Shown here: positions 1-13,009 of the stretch, piece after piece
How the letters are laid out: each line of letters starts with the position of its first letter
Numbering within the stretch: position 1 is the stretch's first letter
Assembly: GCA_021234155.1 (NCBI GenBank)
Contig: JAJEKV010000026.1
Coordinates: forward strand, 5,025,183-5,089,182
Direction of reading: 5' to 3'
DNA length: 64,000 nucleotides
Source of the DNA: Isoetes taiwanensis
Taxonomy: Eukaryota; Streptophyta; Lycopodiopsida; Isoetales; Isoetaceae
Made by a program: the position numbers and the translations under genes
Notes under the pieces: model-generated
What the model was told of the DNA's origin: nothing
Seen by the model: only the letters and a program-made list of their open reading frames with translations
Databases searched by the model: none

Positions 1-1690
1 TATGTAACGTTTGTGGTTTTGGCACCTCACTGAATATGAAATGCATGTTAAGCTTTCTTGCCGGCACAAATATCATGTATATTGCTTTAGTATAGTCTTT
101 GGAAACTTTGGCATCGTAGTTCAGTTGTGATACTTGATTGCTACAAGCACTTTTAAAAAATTGGGATACAAAGCTGATGAAGCAACAATTGGGGTGAAAG
201 ATGTTGATCTTTGTATTTGAAGAAGAAAGAAGATGGTGGTGAGGAAGTTGAAGAAGATCTTTGATGATATATCACTTCTAAGAAGCAGATCATGAAGAAA
301 AATAAGAAACTTGATGAAAATCTTTGGTAGCGATGGTGAGGTAAAAATCGATGAAGAATCCGTTCTATTAGGAAGACCAAGAAGAGAACCATAGGTACTA
401 GAAGTGATATCAAAAGGTTTAGGAAAGCTAATGGAGGTGCAAGTAACTTAGAACTATCCATGTTATTTTGTTTTCTTTGAATAATTTGACAATATTTTTT
501 TTGTTGTGTTTACGTATTTGAGCTTATTGATGTGGATAAGCTTAATCTAGTGAAAGCGACTCATTATACTTAGGTGTTAGAGAGTACAAAAGAATGTTGG
601 ACTAGATGTTAGCATGGTGGTCGCTAAGGAAGGTTAGTCCCAAAAAGAGGTAAAAACTTTGTAACACTATATTCTTTCCCTTTTTATAATTCTTTCTCTC
701 ACTTTTAGTTATTTTTTTTTTTGCGGTTGAGGTTGTTTCCATAGATGGTGGAAAAGTTATTGATGAGGACCGAGGAAGCAACTTAGGGATGTGATTCCAA
801 ACCATGACATAACACTTGACCCGGGCTAATTGGGAACAGCTGAATTGAAGAAGTGTCGGGCCCTTGCAACCAAGATTGATAACTAAGCTCTTCTACCTTT
901 GCTAAAGGATTTGCTAATGTCTATTTTCTATGATATATTTATCTCCATAAAGCATTTTGTAACTTAGTCCACACTTGGATCTTTTTAAATGTAAAAAAAA
1001 AGACTTTCTCTACTAGTTTCAAGCTGTTCTATTCCCCAAATGGGTCAATGGGTTATTTCAAAAGTTCAATGGGATAAAGTTCAATGGTTTAATTGTCTTT
1101 GAAACTTAGTTTGTCAATTCTTCTTTTCAACTTTTCTTGCTTTTTTGTTGAAGTAGTTTTGTTTGCAATAGCTTTTGTCGACTTTGCAACACCTCTTTCT
1201 GGTTTTTTGATGTCCTATCTTCCTTGGTTTTTTTTTTTCAATTCATTTTCACTATATTTTTCTTGCTTGTCTTGCAGCGATCTTGTTTTGCAACTTTGCT
1301 TGCTTGACCTTGTTTGCTTGCGCTATTTTGTTGTTGTTTTTATTTGTTTTTATTTTTTAGTTAACACAAATTATTAACACACAACTAACATTATTAACAC
1401 ATATCATTGCATTTGACACATCCTATTGTTTAAATTCGGTTTTTCCGGGGTTCCAAAAACTTTTTGGAATTTTTTTTCAGGTTAATTTTCTAAGGTTTCA
1501 AGGTTTTTAGCTCCCGGCAAAAAATTCCAGCGTTCCAAAATCATTGTTGTGGCGTTTCTAATGATTTGCTGATTTTGGGTTAGTCATTTGTGGATTCTTG
1601 ACGCATGTAGGCCACAGATGATCCTTCGGATATTGCATTTGATTCGCATGAGATGATGGGTGTGACATAGAGTTTTGTTTCTTGTGATGT
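1..1690. other. AT-rich DNA without recognisable gene
   Basis: No reading frame here looks like a protein; the longest ones are low-complexity (F/L/S-rich) translations of T-rich DNA. At 1360-1425 lies a stretch whose reverse complement recurs almost unchanged at 10333-10400 (runs of 'attaacac'). It may be a decayed relative of the repeat that lies next to the MITE there. Nothing else could be assigned. Confidence 0.5.
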
Positions 1691-1697
1691 TAACATC

Positions 1698-1931
1698 AAA
1701 GGGGTTTTCGGCGTTCTGCCCGGTGCCACGGATTTCTTCTTACTAGATAAATCATATGGAAGGATCGATTCTTCCATCATATTGAAGGATTGATATATGC
1801 ATTTATCAATCTTGAAGGGGTTTCCAGCGTTCCTGCCAGTGCCGTGGATTTCTTCTTACCAGATTAGTCATATGGAAGGAGCGATTCTTCCATAATATTG
1901 AAGGATTGATATATCGTTTATCAATTTTGAT
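1698..1931. repeat. Tandem duplication, two copies of about 117 bp
   Basis: Two adjacent copies (about 1698-1815 and 1816-1931) share a GGGGTTT...GCGTTC.TGCC.GTGCC start, then the run GATTTCTTCTTAC, then GATTCTTCCAT.ATATTGAAGG. They differ by scattered substitutions. A TATA-like CTATAAATAT follows at about 1951, so the pair lies just upstream of a possible promoter, although no coding sequence follows. Confidence 0.7.
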
Positions 1932-3797
1932 GCTATCTAATTAAACCCTAGGCTATAAATATCCATCTTCTTCAATTTAGCGAGTATTTGTTTGCTGCTT
2001 GAGACCTTAATTTTGACAATCCTCTCTGTTGGACATACATGCCACTGAAACATATTAGACTAGAGGCTTGAGCGCTTTGATTATCTGATTAGACAAAGCT
2101 TTTCAACCTTTATATTTGAACACCCTCTGGTATGTTTTCTAAGCTTGATCATTAATGTGGAGATACTATGTTATTCCAGTATTTTATTCATTTGAAGAGA
2201 AGAATTAAGGTTCATTTTTTGCTTTGATTGATGAGGTGAGCTACTTAGGCTTGGCGCTTTGATTATCTAATTAGACAAAGCATGATTGTCCATGTTTTTG
2301 CAGCCTAAATGTGGAGATACTATGTTATTCCAGTATTTTATTCATTTGAAAAGCACTAGGAGTGGTGAGTTTTCATCTTTGATTTTATACTTGAGATGCT
2401 TTTGGTATGTAATTTGAGTAGCTCGTTAAGCTTCGGCTAGATACATAGTCATTTTGTGCTTCAATGTAAACTGCTACTTTTTGCAGCATGCATGCTCCAG
2501 TTTGGTTGCAAGAAGTTAATGCTACTCAGTTTGGTTGTTAAGAAGGTAAGCATTAATGTTCATTTCTTCTTTGATTGATGAGGTGAGCTACATCTTTTAA
2601 AGTAGTTATAGGTCTACATTAGATTATGCTCTAGAGTCTGGACCACTTTTATCCGCCCATCATATCTCCCCAATTATAACAGCATCAACATTGTGTTTTA
2701 TTTAACTTCAAATGTAGCTTTTGGGATCTATATATGTAGATGCTTCTCATATGGGCCATTAGGCATTGATTTGAACAAGCTGCAGCCAGCCTAAACACAG
2801 AGGATATGAAAGTCAAATTCTTTAGACGGAAGCTAAATAATGCACCACTATTAGCTCAGTATAGGCGACTCTAGAGGTGAGAATTTCATCATTGTCACTT
2901 GCTGGACAGAAGTTTTAGATAGCATTCGTTGTTATATTGTTTAACTGCCTACTGCCCTTTTTGTGCAAAAACATTTCTGGCAATAGTCCACTAAATATAT
3001 TATTACAACTCATTTGATTGTTCCTTTCTTAAATCTGTGACAAGTTCTTTTGTTATGTTTATGCAAGTTGCCAATAAAAGTCGAAGAATAAGAATCATTG
3101 GTGTAAAATGTATTTCAAGACAAATGTAGCACAAGGACTCAAGCAATCAAGCATTGACCTCTCTAACTGGTCTTTTTTTCTATTTCAAGGATGTGCAGCA
3201 GAAGATGCAGCATGTTAGATTCAGCAATCATGCATTCACATTTATAAAATCTGTAAGTATTCATGGAAATGGAAACTAAGTCCATGGCTATTGTAATTAG
3301 AGATCTTAAGAATATGGTCATCTCCAGTTATGTTTCTGTTTGTCATAATCAGAAAATTTCATTCAATTCGTCAACTACCTCATGTTGATTTTCAATGTGT
3401 TTTCAGAATTCTAAAATGTATAACATAGTGCAAGCTCTTCATTGTGACACAGATAGAAACCCAACCTATGTGGATATGCACTATGGCCAGCCTTTGTAAC
3501 AAGAAAGGAACCTTCTGTGATGATAATTTAACAAACATGTTACATAGCAAATTAGGTTCTTTGAAGCCAGAGGTCAGATGATGTTCATATAGGAGTATGA
3601 TAGTCTAAAAGGCTGTCTTGATGTAATATTTCGCTTGGATGTATGATGGATGAATGAGCATCTTTGCAACAAGCAAATGATCCTAGAGCCACGAAGATTC
3701 TTGAAATCCGTGCATTTGCTAGGTGAGGGTGTACCAAAGAAATGGGATCTAGATTGTGCAATACAAGATGGTATTCTCTCAAATTGAAGCTTCGAAC
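1932..3797. other. Unassigned AT-rich segment with scrambled short duplications
   Basis: A TATA-like CTATAAATAT lies near 1951. Blocks recur downstream: 'gcgctttgattatct.attagacaaagc' at about 2090 and 2256, a roughly 43-bp block beginning AATGTGGAGATACTATG at about 2154 and 2308, and TTTGATTGATGAGGTGAGCTA at about 2223 and 2571. Some pieces end in TTTTTGCAG, as splice acceptors do. This could be a non-coding transcript or a captured, rearranged gene leader; no protein is supported. Confidence 0.4.
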
Positions 3798-6700
3798 TAA
3801 ACTTCGAATGGTTGATGTGCGAGTTGCATGCATATGATAATGTATGTCAGAGGACGTATTGGAGCATCCGGCTTTGCGGAATGCATGCTTTGCATCCCTT
3901 GCATGCCAAGGCATCTTGCATTCGCGAATCTTCTTCATGAAAATGAAAATCGGCCTTTGGGAAAATTTGCGCCCCAATGGAGCATTGCGGCGATGGCGAT
4001 CTCTTTCCGACCATGGGCCCACCGATTTTTCTGCCACAAAAGGTTAGGGCATTTGCTATTCATGAGACCGAAGGCATGAGTGGCCAAAGTCGAGGATTGC
4101 CGCGGAACATGGAAGGCGCGAGGGCTGGTCGGGGAGGGATCGCGGAAATTCAGGACCAAGCGGGGATCAGCGCACTCAGGCCCCCCTCGAGTCCCCTCGA
4201 GGGGGCCCGGCGAATGGGCATCCACATCACGCTCCCCACAGGACCACCACTACCATCGGACTGAAGTGGCGATACACGCCGCCACTAAATAGGGATCGTG
4301 CCTCAGCGTGGTATCTGGAATTGCCGTGGCTTCCCATGGAAGAAGGGGACAATCTTCAATTCCGTCGCCATGGATATGGACCTTATCTTCCTCATGGAAA
4401 CATGGGCACATCTTTGGTCCTGAGCTGCGATTTGCGGGATACGGCTACTCAGGTCTTCAATGAGTGCAGGGAAGCGAGGACACGGAGGAATTGTGTGTTA
4501 CTACCGAGGCGACCTTGGTCCAATCGGTCTCTCTATACAAAGCGACCGGGCTGCGGATACGTGGGTATGAGTCGCGTGAACGGCGATGGCAGCCCCTCTC
4601 TTTGTGGTGGCTTGCTACTTCCCACATCTTGAGAGCAACTTTACCACACGCGACTTGGATGTGGTGGGCGGGAGCCCTATGTCGATCTATATGATGACAT
4701 ATAGCGGTACAATTAAGGCAAGGTCATGTTGCTTGGAGATTTCAATGCGGCGCAGCGAGGCCGGAGCGATCCCAAAATTAAGCACCTCTAGGCGAGGATG
4801 TGTTGCAAATGGACCCCATGAGATGGTTTGGCCAAGGGCGTCGGATGACGGCCGAGGTGACGCGGTATGGCCCGGCAATTTCTTTTTCCGGGCAATATCT
4901 TTGACCTGGTCATTTGCAATGGAAGGCTAGCGACGATGGCCGCGTCCTCCAGCCGCTTCACTTGTAAACGGGGAGAACCGGGGGACATCGGTGTGGTGGA
5001 TTACGTGCTATGACGCGAGCAATGCCTACACTTGATCACTTCGCTTGATCTTCCGGGCGGGGGTCGGCGAGGAAGAACCAGACCGACCATCGGCCCTGTT
5101 CTGCGAGATAGATTGGTGGCAGTGCGGAGCACCCATTGCCCCAACACCCCATGTCACGCGATTCGTCACGGACTATGATCATCTGGCGGTCTATCGCGAG
5201 GATGCTTGAGCATGAGCTACCCAGGAGATCGCTGCGGCTCCCCACACTTCAAAGAGGCGGTCCGGTTTGAACCAGCTCCTTCGAGTAGGGGGCAGATGCT
5301 TTGGAAGAGGCCCCGCTCTCGGCGATCCCGCAGGGGTTGCAACCACCTTCCCCTTAATCACGGGTTCGAATAGCTTAATGCCTGAGCCGAAACGATGGCT
5401 CCGCCAAGTCTTTGGACCCCACCATTAGCCTTGCAGCCCGTCCGTCCATCTGGCTCCTTCCTCAAGACCAAGAAAGCCCGGTACTCCCGCGAGAACTCGT
5501 ATAAGATGTTTGGTCTACTAGGCGCCACCCTAGGGCCTTCTAGGTCTTGAGTAAGCCCTGCACCCCCGAGGAAATATTACCCGGAACAATGGGTGAGATA
5601 CTTGCGCAGTTGTATGACCCAATGGGAAGCCGGGCAGCAAGACCTGCGCAGACAGGCCCAGCACCTGGTCATTCTTGAAGGGATGTCATAATGGTCCCGC
5701 GAACGCCGCTAGCGGGAAGGCGGCAGATTTTGGATGGTATGCAGTGAAGCTTCTCAAGTGGGTCGGGCCCCCCAATGGTGCGGGGTTCTCAAAGCACTCT
5801 TCAACGGGGCATTGCAAGAAGGCTTCCCCACCTTTGGACTACCCGGTAAAGTTTGTGCCCATATATACAAAGGGGACCCTGACCCGACCAACTATCGTTA
5901 CCATTATGGTGGGTTCTATCTTTGCCAAGTTGCTTGCGGGGATTCTTGGCGGCTGGCCCGACACTTTGGGCGAGGGATGGAGAAGTGCGGGCTCTCACTT
6001 GAGCGGGCTTCCGCCCCGGCATTCTACTATTCACCATATCTTCATTAGCCAGGAACACTCATAGGGGATATTTGGAATCAAGCGGAACACATGCTTTGTT
6101 GCTTTGTGGATTTAAGCCCTCGAGATAAGTTATGGGGAATGATTGAGGACGGTAGGGACCCCGTCGACTTACTGAGAATGCTATATCTGAGACTATCTGA
6201 GGCTTGCTCGGTCGTCTCACCTTTGTCGGGGGCGGTTGTTGAAAGTAGCATTGGGGTCGCCCGGGGCTGCCCTCTATCCCCGATGCTCCCGACTTGTACA
6301 TTGACCGGCTAGAAGAATGGCTAGCCGAAATTTGGGGAGGCACTTTCGGTTGATGCACCACATAATCAGGCAACTCATATATGCCGATGATGTTGACTGC
6401 TTTCGCATATACCTCGAGGAGGACATGCAACGCCACGGATGCTTTGGACACTACGCGCCAATTCAGCGGCATGAGAGTTAACTTGGCCAAGGCGAGGTGC
6501 CGCTGGTCCCATCATCCGGCACCCGCGCCTTCCCTCATTCACTTACTGTAGGCGGTAGTGGAGGTGGCTCGATCTTATAAGTATTTGGGCATTGAGTTTT
6601 CTACCACCACACACCTTTGGGATGCATCCATCGTTCACAGGTCACCGCAGGCCGGAAAGCCACAGATGCAATGCAAAACAACAAATCACAAAGCGAGCTG

Positions 6701-7477
6701 TATGCATGGGGTCACCGGACACACTTATTCCGGGGCCTTGGTTGAACCGGTCCTCCTCTATGGGGCAGAAGTGTGGGGGCCATTGATATCCCTCACCACT
6801 TGGAGCGATCTAGAGCAGTCTGAGAAGGCCTTCTTGGCCCGGGAGTGAAATCCACGGTCCCATATCCAGATCTTGCTCCCTGGAGGCAGGCTTCCTTCCA
6901 TTCTGAGAGGGCTGTATTTGGAGCGTCACATTATTTACTTCCGGAAGGTGGTGGCTATGGATGAAGCCCGGCTGCCCAACCTTGCTTTGGTAGTGGCGAT
7001 GGGCCCTTGGCTGACTCAAGGCTGTCTTTGGAAAGACAAGCAAGCCCGGTGGTTCTCGCGATGGAATGTGCGAGGCACATTGATATGGACGGTCATAAAC
7101 CGAAGGAGCATGCTGCCCTTGAAGCAAGACTTGGATGCTTGCTTCATGGCCAAGCTTTGGGATGCGAGAGGCCCCGTCACATGTCAAGGTGGCAAATTAT
7201 CGGCCAGAGTTAATCCCATGCTCACGAGGGGCCCACACCACTACTACAGCGACGCATCTACCCATGAAAAAGCGCGGGGTGATTGCTTCCATTGCATACA
7301 GGTGCACACCACCTCGCATTGAGACAAGGAGATGGATTCGAAGCAGCGTGAGGATAGAGTCTGTCGGTGGCCATCAGCGGGGACGCCATTGAGGATGAAA
7401 GTCACACCCTCTAGGCCTGTCCGGCGTACGAGCATATTTTTTTGTGGACGATAAAATCATATTCTATTCTATTCTTT
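3798..7477 (+). mobile_element. Decayed LINE (LINE-1 family, copy A) with (TATTC)n tail
   Basis: This is a GC-rich non-LTR retrotransposon on the plus strand, broken by many stops and frameshifts. Visible parts in order are an endonuclease piece with LLGDFNAAQ (about 4725-4753), RT fingers with 'IMVGSIFAKLLAGILGG' (about 5905-5955), the STI-HHIF motif (about 6025), the ARGCPLSP motif (about 6260-6285), YADD (6380-6391), the 'YKYLGIEF' region (about 6578) and 'LLYGAEVWGP' (about 6750). The 3' end is GTGGACGATAAAATCA followed by TATTC repeats to about 7477. Possible target duplication: AAGCTTCGAAC (3787-3797) versus AAGCTTGCGAAC (7478-7489), one indel. The 5' border is soft, because the base-composition change is clearest near 3840. 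Confidence 0.8.
5675..6850 (+). pseudogene. LINE reverse transcriptase remnant (copy A)
   Basis: This is the best-preserved protein part of LINE copy A, spread over all three plus frames. 'KAADFGWYAVKLLKWVG' (from about 5715) is the segment before RT. 'PVKFVPIY.KG....P..Y' and 'IMVGSIFAKLLAGIL' are RT finger motifs. 'SSIGVARGCPLSPM' matches the conserved VRQG-CPLSP motif with Q changed to A or lost. YADD at 6380-6391 keeps both catalytic aspartates. Downstream are 'SYKYLGIEF' and 'ALVEPVLLYGAEVWGP', the connection region typical of plant LINEs. At least five frame changes or stops make it inactive. Close relatives lie at 43.5-44.2 kb and 58.5-59.6 kb. Confidence 0.8.
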
Positions 7478-9969
7478 AAGCTTGCGAACCACTTCTCTGA
7501 TCCTCTCTGAACATTAGGAGCTTGAAAACTTGGTGAGCAATGATGGCATATTGAAGAACCCTGCTATGGAGAACTATGGTGAGCAATGGGAAATAAATCT
7601 CTCTGGGTCTGTATTTGATATGCTGCATATATCTGCTTGCTTCCCATGAAAATACTCTTATTTACAGCTCTGGCATTAAGAGTGATTGTTCTTGCACATT
7701 GTTGTTCATACGGGCCCTGGAGCTTCTAGAATGCCAATTTGCAGAGCTCTTACATACGATTTGTTTTTAAGGAGCTCATGCCTTTTTTGCATGCTTTGCT
7801 TTGTAAATGTAGTTATCCATTAAGAGACAGCTAACTGGATCCTGAGATACAATAGTAGACCAAGTGCCCTTCTTGCTTTTCTTTGTAGTAACCATGTCCC
7901 CTGCTTTTTTATGTTTATAGCTCAAACACTACTCTGAAGCTTTTTGGCGATGTACAAAAGGAGGTAAAAGTCCCCTATTTCTACTTTTTCAAGGCACGGC
8001 GAATAGGCCCGGCATCAAGATCCTGGAGCAATAGAAGCTGAGCATGGAGTGCCATTTTTTCAGGTATTCTATTTCTATTATTTCCATGCTCTACCAAAAC
8101 TATCTGAACTGACTCATTTTTTTCACAGAGCTTTCACAAGGATGACCTTTGTAGACGTATTTCAGCCATTAAATTGGATCCATCTGAAATAGCCATGTTG
8201 GTGGGTTCCAGCCCCATTCTCCATGTTTATGCTGTACAATATTGGAGATCAAAACTGGGCCCAATCGTGGGTTTGATCTTTATTTCTTAGAGGCATGCTT
8301 TCATGCACAGCTGCGCAAATGATGTGAATCTAATTTTATGTGAGAATAATGTTTATTGAGAATGATGTTTATTGGAATATCTTCATGATCATGATACTTC
8401 CAGGTCTAATTCAGATCCCCAATAAAATTTAGGCTCTAGATGACGTTGTTGGCTTTTCCATCAACATTTTCAATTGCTTATTTAACATCTGGAATTGAGG
8501 GTTTGATTCCTCTGTTCAGTACCATCCTTGCTCCAGGTTAGCATTTTTATATCCTTGGAAAGACCTGTTACTTCCATACTCCATGTAGCCCCTTGGAGTT
8601 TGCATATGATAATGTTTGAAGTCTAGCAAGGTCTTATTGAATGGTTGCAAAACCTTTCACCTTGAAAACCCATGCATCAGAGGCTCTGGAATCTTAAGCT
8701 ACGGGCTATTTGAGGCTCAGGTGAGCAGCAAGAAGTACGGAGGACGACGGGAATGAGGCAATGTTGCAACTATATATTAAGAACATTCAAAAAGAGTATA
8801 TTTCATGTATATAATTTTTGCTGTTGATCTTTCCTCTTCTCCCAGAGGAGTTGAGATGATTCTATTTGCAGAATGCACGATGAAACAATTAGTTCTTAGA
8901 AATGAATTTTGCATATGTAATAATAGCGAATATGAGGCATAGGAAAGCCTAAACTTTGAGCAAATATATCTCGACTAATTTCAGCTTTTGTAGATGTACA
9001 TATCTGTATATAGATTCAATAAAATTATCTCCTCGCTGGGTTGGTATAAAATCTATCCGTAGGTTCATTATGAATGGACAAACTCTTATCTAATCAATGA
9101 CTTGCTGATTATTTTTGAAGACCTATGGTAGCTTCTTATATAGTGCATATATTCATACCATTGGATGGCTATACACATAAGCATTTATAAGTTACTCATG
9201 GATACCACTATGTTGGAGTCAAAATGTTAAAAGCCTGTGCTGATATATCCAGTCTTTCACTCATAAATATAGTGTTTTTTTTATTAACAATTTAGCATGT
9301 TGACTCCATGCAAATGTTTTTATGGTGTTATCTATATCCTTCCCTTGGCATGCACACCGATCCTCTCAAGCCATCAACCATAGGAAGCCATCAACCATAT
9401 GCAATAAGCAATACTATTTCTTTACTTCAATGTCCACATGCAACTCCAAATTTTGTGATTTATACAATGCCCAATCTATAAGCAGGGCATAACAACATGG
9501 TCAAAGCTCTGAGTCATTTATTTTATTCTAGATTGCAAGGTGCATTATGCCCTCATGCCCCTATTTTACAATCAAATGTCGTTGCCATATTACAAGAATT
9601 ATATTGGTATTGGGGCAGCAAACTTTTGTCTTTCCTTCTACCAGGTGTGTGCAGCAACTTCCTAAAGAAATATTGTGTAACCTAGAATTTTGTTGAAAAC
9701 TGTGTTTTTCTACTATGTCAAACATTCTTAACTAAGGTCTCTCGATCTTTTGCCCTATCGGCCCCTCATTCCTCTTCATAAATTACAACTACACAAGCAC
9801 GCCCCATGCAGGCAAGATGTGGTGCCAAATGAATGTCATCTTTCATCCAAATTGCCACGTTACATTCATTAAGCCTAATGAGATATTCTATATAGGATTA
9901 ACGAACAAACTAGACAAATACTTCATGCGATATTTATACATTGTTCCTTGAATAACACGTTTTGGCTAA
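7478..9969. other. Non-coding stretch upstream of a Helitron-like end
   Basis: No convincing protein. The text is AT-rich and intron-like, with short exon-like pieces. The stretch ends at the Helitron-like 3' terminus at 9970-9997 and may be the body of that element, into which LINE copy A inserted. The 5' end of such an element was not found. Confidence 0.4.
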
Positions 9970-9997
9970 GCCCGGCAACGCCGGGCACCATTACTAG
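9970..9997 (+). mobile_element. Helitron-like 3' terminus 1
   Basis: A perfect 7-bp hairpin GCCCGGC (9970-9976), loop AAC, GCCGGGC (9980-9986) is followed by ACCATTA and CTAG (9994-9997), then T. A short GC-rich hairpin 5-12 nt before a terminal CTRR, inserted before T, is the hallmark of Helitron 3' ends. Two further ends of the same family (16237-16266, and 18410-18440 in reverse) share CGGGCAC or GGGCACC followed by TTACTAG. The 5' TC end and any Rep/helicase gene were not found, so a non-autonomous element is likely. Confidence 0.65.
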
Positions 9998-10333
9998 TTT
10001 AAATTAAAATCCCCCTTAAACCCCTTTTTGTTTGGGTGCATATTCACACGGAGGGTTACGTAGGGCAGCGAGAGCCTCAAAAAATTTACAATACATGAAC
10101 AAAATTAATACCATTAAGTACATTCTCTCAAACCTTATAGTATTTTGCAAACCTTAATATACAGTAATAAAATCTTCTATATGCATACCCCACAAACGAG
10201 GATCGTTATGTACAGTCCAGATCTTGGAATAAAGGGCAAATATGCCCATCCGACAGCTCTCGTTGCCCGAAGTAACCCCCCGTGTGAATATGCACCCAAA
10301 CAAAAAGGGGTTTAAGGGGGATTTTAATTTAAA
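9998..10333. mobile_element. MITE-like element with about 80-bp terminal inverted repeats
   Basis: The left end starts TTTAAATTAAAATCCCCC and continues with CTTTTTGTTTGGGTGCATAT and TCACACGG. The right end is its near-exact reverse complement, ending at 10333. The arms stay similar for about 80 bp, to the GCAACGAGAGC region. The middle is AT-rich and non-coding. A relative lies at about 25.66-26.22 kb. The element starts at the base right after Helitron-like end 1, so its own left border or target duplication may have been trimmed. The superfamily is unclear. Confidence 0.7.
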
Positions 10334-10735
10334 TGTGTCAAATGCAATGGTATGTGTTAATAATGTTAGTTGTGTGTTAATAGTTTGTGTTAACTAAAAA
10401 ATTTTTTGGCCCCTTCGGGGCCTTAAGGATGTTGCAGAGGTGTAGATATAGACATTACCTAATACTCTAATGATAGATGGTATATCATAGCCTCACAAAC
10501 CTAACAAACTAGAGGTGCTCAAATCATGGAAACGAAAACATTGCATAGAATTAGACATATAATATTATACCAATATCAATATTAATAGGTAGCATGTAAT
10601 AATAGAATTTATTAATAATGAACAACTGAGTTGGGTTAGCTTTGGGCAAGGACTGTCTGTATGTGCTGTAGTAACATGAAATCCATTTCCAATTTGGTAT
10701 CTATTTTATAAATGGCACAATACATGTTAAATGCT
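10334..10735. other. MITE-flanking repeat and unassigned DNA
   Basis: 10334-10430 repeats the flank seen at 26216-26310: GTGTTAAT-rich text ending in a small hairpin GGCCCC-TTC-GGGGCC (GGGCCCTTCGTGCCC in the other copy). The two copies suggest that the MITE sits inside a larger repeat, or that this is part of it. The rest to 10735 shows no gene. Confidence 0.45.
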
Positions 10736-10739
10736 TGGA

Positions 10740-11406
10740 GGAATTTTGCCAGAGAGCCTGTTCTTGTCTAGACGCAAGTTCCTCAACAACATGCCGTTTC
10801 CAAGGGAATACGGAATGGTGCCATTGAGATGATTTGAATGAAGACTTAATCTCCTCAGCTACCCAAGATCTCCAATCCGGTCTGCAAACCCATATTCTAT
10901 ATGATCAAGAATAGGATGACGAGCCCAGGAATTACCCAGGACATTGTATAATATTGTGCTTTGAACATTCATTTCGCATGCATGCACTTTGAACTCAGAA
11001 ATGTGATACGAAACGGAAACATTCAATGGCCAATACCAAGCAACAAATTGAATGCGAACGATAAAGTTTTTGAAGGCCAACCCGGATCGGTACCCCCATT
11101 AATCGCCGAGAAGGGAATGTAACATGGTTCTTTAGCGGAAAAAAAATAAGGATTTACAAAAGATACCGTGATGGGTCCTTTGAGACCAGAGATTTTGAAA
11201 GACGAAGCTCCACGACTCTTCCCCGAAAGCAAATAAGTCCTCTCCGGTTGCAAGGTGCACTTTCCGACACTACTGATCCAGTTTGCCAAAGCTCCTCGTG
11301 GATCTTCTAATGCGGCTTTAAAAGTTAGTAATGCTACTATGTCCCCACGGTTTACTCTGTAAGGCTCTGTGCCAACACAACGAGGCATAGGACTTGCTGA
11401 ATACAT
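10740..11406 (-). pseudogene. LRR receptor-like kinase, N-terminal fragment
   Basis: The frame 11406-11023 contains 'DIVALLTFKAALEDPRGALA' followed by NW and a short stretch to GKC. This is the LRRNT_2 cap that starts the ectodomain of plant LRR receptor kinases. Near 10740-10855 the same strand carries LRR text 'LNGTIPYSLGN' and 'LRLDKNRLSGKIPP', fitting the LxxLxLxxNxLxGxIP repeat. Between them the frame is broken and the usual LxxN repeats are missing. No transmembrane or kinase part is present. It is therefore a truncated copy, likely carried or left by mobile elements; it lies between Helitron-like ends 1 and 2. Fragments of the same kind occur at 36.1 and 36.7 kb. Confidence 0.65.
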
Positions 11407-12779
11407 GCTTCAAATTTCGTTCCCATGCTTCAAAGGTCATTTACACAGAGCTTCTTTCATTTATTGCTAGAATAAAGCAGATTTTACTTCCACAAAGTAT
11501 GCAACCAATGTAAGCCTTTTTTCCGGCTTAAACTTCAAAGCTTCATGCGGCTATCTTTGCATACTCATTTTATTTGATCGTGAAATATTTGTCCCGGACT
11601 CCCAGTTAGACCAGATTGTTTAATATCAAACGCTGAAGAAAAAATTGAATGCTTTCGATGATCCAATGAGGACTGTTTTGAATCAGAAATTTTTTCTCCG
11701 AGCTGTACAAGATTAATCGGAATATTTAAGCTCAAAACCTTTCAAAATCCGGCAACCCATAATCATGCAGCCGCCTCTGATCAAATTGCTGCCCAAAATC
11801 CGATTGCCTTTGCTCATGCCGTTGCCTTTGCTCAATCCGGCTCCTAGAGCCTCTCTTTATCAAGATTCGACTGGATCTTTTGGCCTTACAGCATGCCCAC
11901 AAGCCCATTCAGCAATCTCCTTTCAGAATCCGGATGCCCCCATTTCGGCTGTCCCTGGCTCTTTAGTGTTTCGCCCACAGCATTCAGGGCTGCAAAATCT
12001 GATGGCCATGTCGATTTGCACTTCCGTTACTCCAAATCAGGCTGTTCCTGCCCCAAATTCGACCATACCTGCATCAAACCCTGCGGTCCAACCAAAAACT
12101 CGAACTTGAAGCAGAAAAGGACATGAAGATAGATTGCTTGCCTGTTTTGAGTTTTGAAACTTTTGATCAAAGCTGAGAAGATGAGCTGGGAACGAAAAGA
12201 GGCAGGAGCAAAGGCATCTAGGAGCGAATGCGGCTTCTGAACTTCAAAAAATAAAAAGGATTTGGCTGCAGAGCTTTGGAGGTGCTAAAAATGGACCCTC
12301 GAACCCTAAAATAACCCTAAAGAAATAGAGGAAAAATAAAAAGGATAAACCATTGGGGATATGGAATTTAGACAATAAAAATGCGGAGTGCACTCTAGAT
12401 ATATTGATTAGTATGCATCGCGCAACACGCCCATGAAATCATATGAAAACCATGCCAAAAAGCGTAAAATCACAAAAAAAACCCCTGTTATAATGCTAGA
12501 TATTCACTTTCTTTGCTTTCCTTGAATTGGCCTTGCTTGCTGCTCCTCATTGCATTGGGGTAGAATAGAAGAGCTTGCAAACAAATGTAAAAGATTGTGC
12601 TTGCAAACAAAAGATTTTTACATTGAGGATGTAAAAATCAACTTTCTTCTTATTGTCTGCTGAAGCAACAACCTCAATATCTATGATATCAGACTTCTAC
12701 TCAGCAGCACCTTCATACACTGGCCCATCACATGCTTCTATTTCTTCCTTAATTCATGGCCTTAATTCTGTAAAAACCC
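11407..12779. other. Unassigned; proline/alanine-rich open frame, no known domain
   Basis: Two overlapping plus frames (11765-12109, 11893-12126) are open, but the translations are P/L/S-rich low-complexity without a recognised domain or support for splicing. The text 'atccggc.cc' recurs here and in the LTR element at 33.6 kb, but I see no long shared stretch. I do not call a gene. Confidence 0.35.
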
Positions 12780-13009
12780 ATGACCTTCGTTAACACACTT
12801 GATGTACTTACCAGACCAACAATGATGGCAAACGCAGGAATAATTCATGTCTCAACTATAGTAGGATCCTTGTTGTTGACTGGTCTAATGCTATGGATCT
12901 TGCTGGATCCTATCAAAGTAGCACATTCAAACAATTCATCCCTGCACACTTCTTCTTTACCTATTTTCCAAAAACATCTGCGGCCAATAGATGAGTTAAC
13001 AAAATGGTT

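Noticed and set aside
1360-10400. A 9-kb element bounded by the inverted copies at 1360-1425 and 10333-10400
   Set aside because: The repeats do not end at common borders, no target duplication is visible, and the same text flanks the MITE at 26.2 kb, so dispersed repeats explain it better.
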